Below are positions 59,592 through 64,000 of a stretch of 64,000 nucleotides of DNA, piece after piece; position 1 is the stretch's first letter; every line of letters begins with the position of its first letter. The position numbers were made by a program, and so were the translations under genes. The notes under the pieces are model-generated. The model was not told the DNA's origin. It worked only from the letters and a program-made list of their open reading frames with translations, and made no database searches. Source of the DNA: Parasponia andersonii (Eukaryota; Streptophyta; Magnoliopsida; Rosales; Cannabaceae). The DNA lies in assembly GCA_002914805.1 (NCBI GenBank), contig JXTB01000122.1, forward strand, positions 330,530 to 394,529. Direction: 5' to 3'.

Positions 59592-59911
59592 AATTCCCAT
59601 ATAAGTTAAACGAACTACTGTTCTCTACAACTATGGATAGAAGTATTCAAAAATCAAAGCAGACCAAACACGCAAATTTTATTTAACAACTTGTTCACGA
59701 GTTTCCATCTTTTCAATTTTAGGGACATGTCATTATTTTTATTTTATTTTTTGAAACGTGTCATAATTATATATATATATATATATCATTCCATTATTTG
59801 TCAAAAACTCAAAATTTCTAACGCATAAGATTAATGTGACAATAGAGAAGAGAGGGCAAAGTGTCCTCTAAATAATGCAAATTTATATATGGATAAGAGA
59901 GGATGTATACC
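59592..59911. repeat. Direct duplication, copy 2 (empty insertion sites)
   Basis: This 320-base segment reproduces the flanks of copy 1 without the LTR or either MITE: GAAACGTGTCATAATTATAT runs straight into (TA)n and then CATTCCATTATTTGTC. Two substitutions are seen in the left ~165 bases and about six differences in the right ~125. Similarity to copy 1 stops at 59911, where the gypsy-type fossil region begins. Confidence 0.9.
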
Positions 59912-62900
59912 GTTGTTGATGGAAGTTTTGTCAACAATAAATTTAGAAAAAATTACGAGATATGGTTTGTATGAAAAAGGGTTATTAATCAAAGTAAATA
60001 AAGAGACAAGAATTTTATATTGGTTCAGCCCCAAAAAAGATGAGCCTACGTCTCCTATTTTCACTATTTTCTAGAGAATTACAAGAACTCAAAGTTACAA
60101 TCTGTTGTCCGGAAAGAAGAAGAAAAAATTAAAAAGGTTCTCTCAAAAATTCTTCAGTCTCTCCAGGTCAGAAAAAAATCCTCGATCCTCTACATTGAAC
60201 TCCCTTTGTATAGATGACGGTAGCTCAATGTTCCCCATTGTGAGAATAGGTAACTGTACAATCGGGCAATATAATTTTAGTAACAATATAACTGGGTAAT
60301 CACTTAAATAAGGTAACTGGTCGATCTTTAAAGAGAAACTTTTGTTTCCCTTTTTTTGTAGGTTACCCATTTGACGAAACGTTGACTAGTCTCATTTTTA
60401 TTCTGATCGCAATTAACCTATTCAGAGGAGGTCGCACGTAACTTATGCGGTTGATGTCGCATACAACTCTTTCGGAAGAGGTTGTACTTAATCTTACTCA
60501 TGCGACCTGACATAGGATTTTAGACCACACAACAATTGCCCCCTAGCTCCATTAGTTTTTTAGGACAAAATGGAGCTTCCTTCTAATATAAGTGCGAGCT
60601 TCAAAAATGCGACGTCACGACCTAGACTTGAGACCCTTGAAGAGTCGAAGAGTTGCCAGATCTCAAATCTCACTTTTCTCAAAATCACGCATACCTTTTT
60701 CTGACAGATAAAAATACGTGTCGCCTTTTCTAAGAAAAATAGTAGAACTCAAGGAGACTTAATGATAGCGATGATGCCAACTGTCGTCTTTAAATCAAAT
60801 AGTTTCAAATTTTGAAAGATACAGATTTAATTTCGGAAAAAATAAAATCCTGCGTGAACTTCGACCTTTAGATATGAAAATCAAATATCTTGATCTACGG
60901 CTGTGATTTAGCGATGCCTGAGAGATAAATATTGGAAATCAATCTGCTCCTGCTTCTTTATTATAAACTCTCTTGTCTTCCATCTCTCTAAAATTCAAAG
61001 TATTTCAGAGCAAATCTTCCAGCGTCGTTTCGTTCTTTCAGCTCATACAGTTCCAGCATCTTCTCCGATGGAGTTCAGATCATATCTCAATCCCTCTATT
61101 TTCGAAGAAAGGTTAGTTTATTTCTTCTCTCCTATTGTTCTTCGTCTGTTCTTGAAAAAACTTATTCAATTTTTATTTCTAGGAATTAAAACACATCCCA
61201 CATTCGGATGGACTGGAATGGAAATTTTTCAGATCCCCTTTACCAGTTCGTAGAATAGACTTTTTTCTAGACAATGGACAAAGACGAACTCGTGAAAGAG
61301 TTTTTAGAGTATGATACCCTATTTATTTATTTATTTTTGACGAACTGCTCGAACAATTTTTATGAATCCGTAGATCGATTAGAAAAAATTCGATGAGCTT
61401 GCTTTGTTAATACAATCCTAGGGTGAACCCCCAAAATTTGCTAGCATATAGTGAAGATCCTTGATGCTCACATAGGACTAAACCCATCTGTATTTCTTTT
61501 CAGATGTCTAGTAGTGAGGATTTTAGGGAAGGAAATACATTCTTAGGAGAATCTGAGAACTCCAGTATTAGCTCCATAAACCTCGAAGATTACCTTGAGC
61601 CAAAACCTGTTGTAGAGATAACAGGGGTCAGGCAAAATAGTCCTCGCATAGGCGATCTCCCTCAGGACCAGTGGCCTCGACATATCAGAGATGCCCCTGC
61701 CTTCGCATCGGGCTATCAATACGTAGAGGGGAATTGATCATGTACCAATATAAAGATGAACTGCACATCGAACAAGCTCAGCAAAATCATGTGTAACTAT
61801 AAGATCGCCATCCCTCTTCACCTACCCATGGAATTCAATCGACCACACATACCACCACGTGGAATTGCCTCATTTTCTGAAGCAGTTCTCAAGTGCGGTG
61901 TCCACCTCCCACTTCATCTATACATAAAATCAATTATCGGCTACTATAGGGTCGTCCCTTTCCAACTAACTCCTAATATATATAGATATATGGTAGATTT
62001 GTACATACTTTACCACAAATTAGATTTAGACTCCCCCTCTCCTGAAAAGTTCGCTTGGTTTTATCAAGTGAAATCAAATCCGTTAGATCTTGGGTTCTTT
62101 TATGCAAGCAAATGGTCGAACCAAGCAATAAAAACAATCTACGGGATTCGCAATAATATGGGAAAATAGAAAAATCCATTTTTCCACTTTGACTATGCGG
62201 ATAACGGCTTCTTTCAAAATCCTAGTAGGTAGTTTTTCAATTTATCGTATTTTTTTGTATTGTTATATTTACCCTAATCGCACTCGTATATCATTGTAGA
62301 CAACAGGGAACGATCTGGACTTTCCAGGGAACAGCTCGCAAGGGTGTACAAAATCAACGACCTTTCAATTGAGGAATTTGATTGGAAGGTACTTGGTACT
62401 TCCAAGAACCTGGTCGCTTATGGTCTGTTTCCAAAGGGAGCCGCATTCCCTGACCCTCCCATCCGTTCATCCAGACCTTCAAGTTCGAAGAAAAAGAAAC
62501 CAAGGAAGCAGACGGATAAAAGTGCCTCGTCTTCTAAACATAGAAAACGAAAAGCACATGCCACCTCTTCAACTTTAGAACCATCTTCTCCAAAAACAAT
62601 ATCTCCACCAGCTCCTCAATAGCAAGAAGGTAATCATATATATATATATATATACATATTTTAATCATCATTGTATTATGTCACCTCGCTTACTAACATA
62701 TCTGTACAGAGATGGTTATTGGTAGTGGCCTGCGAGGACCATCTTCTACTCTCGGATCCATGGCAAAATCTAAGACTCCCGAGAGCACTCCTCCGTCATC
62801 GAAAGGGAAAGAGAAGGTCGACAATTCCAAAAAAATGAAAAGTTGCCTTCGAGGACATCTCGAAAAGCTCGCCTCCTTCACAGCCTCAAACAATGAGCCA

Positions 62901-64000
62901 TCCTAAACCACCTAAGGAGGCTGCCACCTCTTCGGAACCGAACCTGATAGATAAGGACAAGGAGCTCTTCGCGCTCCTTAATCAATTACCAGAGAAAGGT
63001 GGTATAAGCGCAGCCTTCATTGATCGCTCTACTTTCGAGGAAGGTTGGGAGAGGATGAAGCGATGATCTGCCAAGGTTGCCTTCGGTTCTGCGATGAGGA
63101 TGCTGGCCAATATAAGCACCTTTTTATTCTCTCCTTAATTGTATTATTTCTTGGTATTAATGGTTATATTTTTAGACCGCTGCTGCTGCTGTCCTGATGC
63201 ATGACCCGGTCCTTGAATGTTTGAAAAAGGCCAAAAAAGTTGAAGAGATAACCCAAGCATTCGAGAACTCGGAGAAAGCTCGGGAGGAGGAGAAAATAGC
63301 CTTTGACTTGGAAGGCAACAGCTGCTCAAAGACCTAGCCACGGAGAAGCTCGAGAAGGAGAACCTCGAGGAGAAAGTCAAAGAGCTCGAGAAAACCATCT
63401 CCGAGTATCCGGATCGCATGAAAGAGGTGACAACAGAGGCGGTTCACAAAGCTATTGAAAAGTTTAAGGCAACTGAAGTCAAATAGCTCGAAGATAAAGC
63501 CAATGACATCATCTCGTCGACCATCATTTTTAACATCTTCTGCGAGCATCCGGACTTTGACTTCTCTATCCTTGGCGAGGATGTGGTCGAGCTTGTCCAG
63601 AGTTGGAGGGAGTATACTGCCAAAACTGGGGATGGCGGTGCGAGCACTTGTACATAATAAACACTTGTATTTTTTTTTTCCAAAACAATGCGGGCTTGGT
63701 CCCCCCCTTTCTCTCTTTGCTTGTATACGGGTGTGATTTTTTAATGAAGAATATTTTTTTCTTATCAGACATATTCCTGCAAAATAATCAAAACACAACA
63801 TTATAATTTTAATTAAGTAGTCAATCACTAGGTGACTAATCGGTACGCTTTTTGCGATTTGAATCCAACTAACTTAAAACGAGTTCTAAGTATTAGGATA
63901 GGTTAGGTCGCCTAAGAAAACAACAAGTACGAGTGATGCAAACTCAATACTATTTTTCAAAAGTTCTATGGCAAAATATGATATAGCAATATTTTACATC
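59912..64000 (+). mobile_element. Broken gypsy-type LTR element fossil carrying a Transposase_28-like reading frame
   Basis: The region runs off the window end. An LTR-like part (59912 to roughly 60540 or 60990) has GGTTCAGCC and CCTACGTC words typical of plant LTRs; a TATAAA box is at 60962-60967. Coding-like blocks follow at about 61504-62169, 62344-62622, 62712-62906 and 63177-63656: an acidic N-terminal part; a block resembling the plant 'putative gypsy type transposon' domain (PF04195), with words such as PLHLYIKSIIGYY and FQLTPNIYRYM; a Lys/Ser-rich basic part; and a Glu/Lys-rich coiled-coil-like part. The element is broken, with several breaks (perhaps four to six). No gag-pol was seen within the window. 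Assignment is by recalled resemblance. Moderate decay suggests an old insertion. Confidence 0.6.
62635..62654. repeat. TA microsatellite inside the fossil element
   Basis: About ten TA units separate two coding-like blocks of the element. Confidence 0.8.

Noticed and set aside
1-64000. CRISPR arrays, bacterial operons, toxin genes, rRNA or tRNA genes
   Set aside because: I searched for regularly spaced identical repeats, clustered co-directional frames and tRNA A/B boxes with cloverleaf context. Only microsatellites and SINE-like boxes were found.

Overview
This is nuclear DNA of a seed plant, almost certainly a eudicot and probably a woody rosid; the species cannot be fixed from the sequence. 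The reasons are GT-AG introns in plant-type genes (WRKY, SBP-box/SPL, DUF3339, MIR171), strongly AT-rich intergenic DNA with many (TA)n tracts, and plant SINE, MITE and LTR debris. There are no operons and no bacterial, organelle or intact viral segments. Three assembly gaps are visible: 43 N at 5076-5118, 2 N at 44937-44938 (inside a gene), and a single N at 59591.

Layout. 1-11.4 kb holds no gene: only AT-rich DNA, a gapped repeat copy (3.6-5.2 kb) and a minisatellite (6.5-7.0 kb). 11.4-14.6 kb is a four-exon gene for a short-chain dehydrogenase-like protein whose catalytic motifs are degenerate. 20.0-22.4 kb is a WRKY75-like group IIc transcription factor. 25.2-26.9 kb is an SPL6/SPL13-type SBP-box factor carrying a site fully complementary to miR157. 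27.7-28.1 kb is a decayed RNase H fragment. 29.3-30.9 kb (minus strand) encodes a 76-residue single-membrane-segment protein, followed at 31.6 kb (minus) by a MIR171 hairpin. 37.2 kb encodes a 126-residue plant protein of unknown function. 38.6-43.2 kb carries two copies of one repeat family in inverted orientation. 44.8-45.3 kb is a two-exon gene for a small protein with two membrane segments. 46.6-55.0 kb is an array of five DUF3339 micro-membrane-protein genes in strictly alternating orientation, with a tRNA-derived SINE with 17-bp target duplications inside it. 55.2-64 kb is mobile-element territory: a solo-LTR candidate, two adjacent MITEs, a hAT-like MITE, a partial direct duplication that preserves the empty insertion sites, and a broken gypsy-type element running off the window end.

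How the parts relate. Genes are independent transcription units. The nearest thing to a theme is developmental regulation: an miR156/157-controlled SPL factor, a MIR171 locus (its known targets are HAM/SCL6 GRAS factors) and a WRKY factor. The tightest gene family cluster is the DUF3339 array. I found no undescribed multi-gene system. The most unusual items are the alternating DUF3339 array, the conserved-looking but catalytically degenerate SDR, and the filled/empty-site duplication around the one-base gap at 59591.
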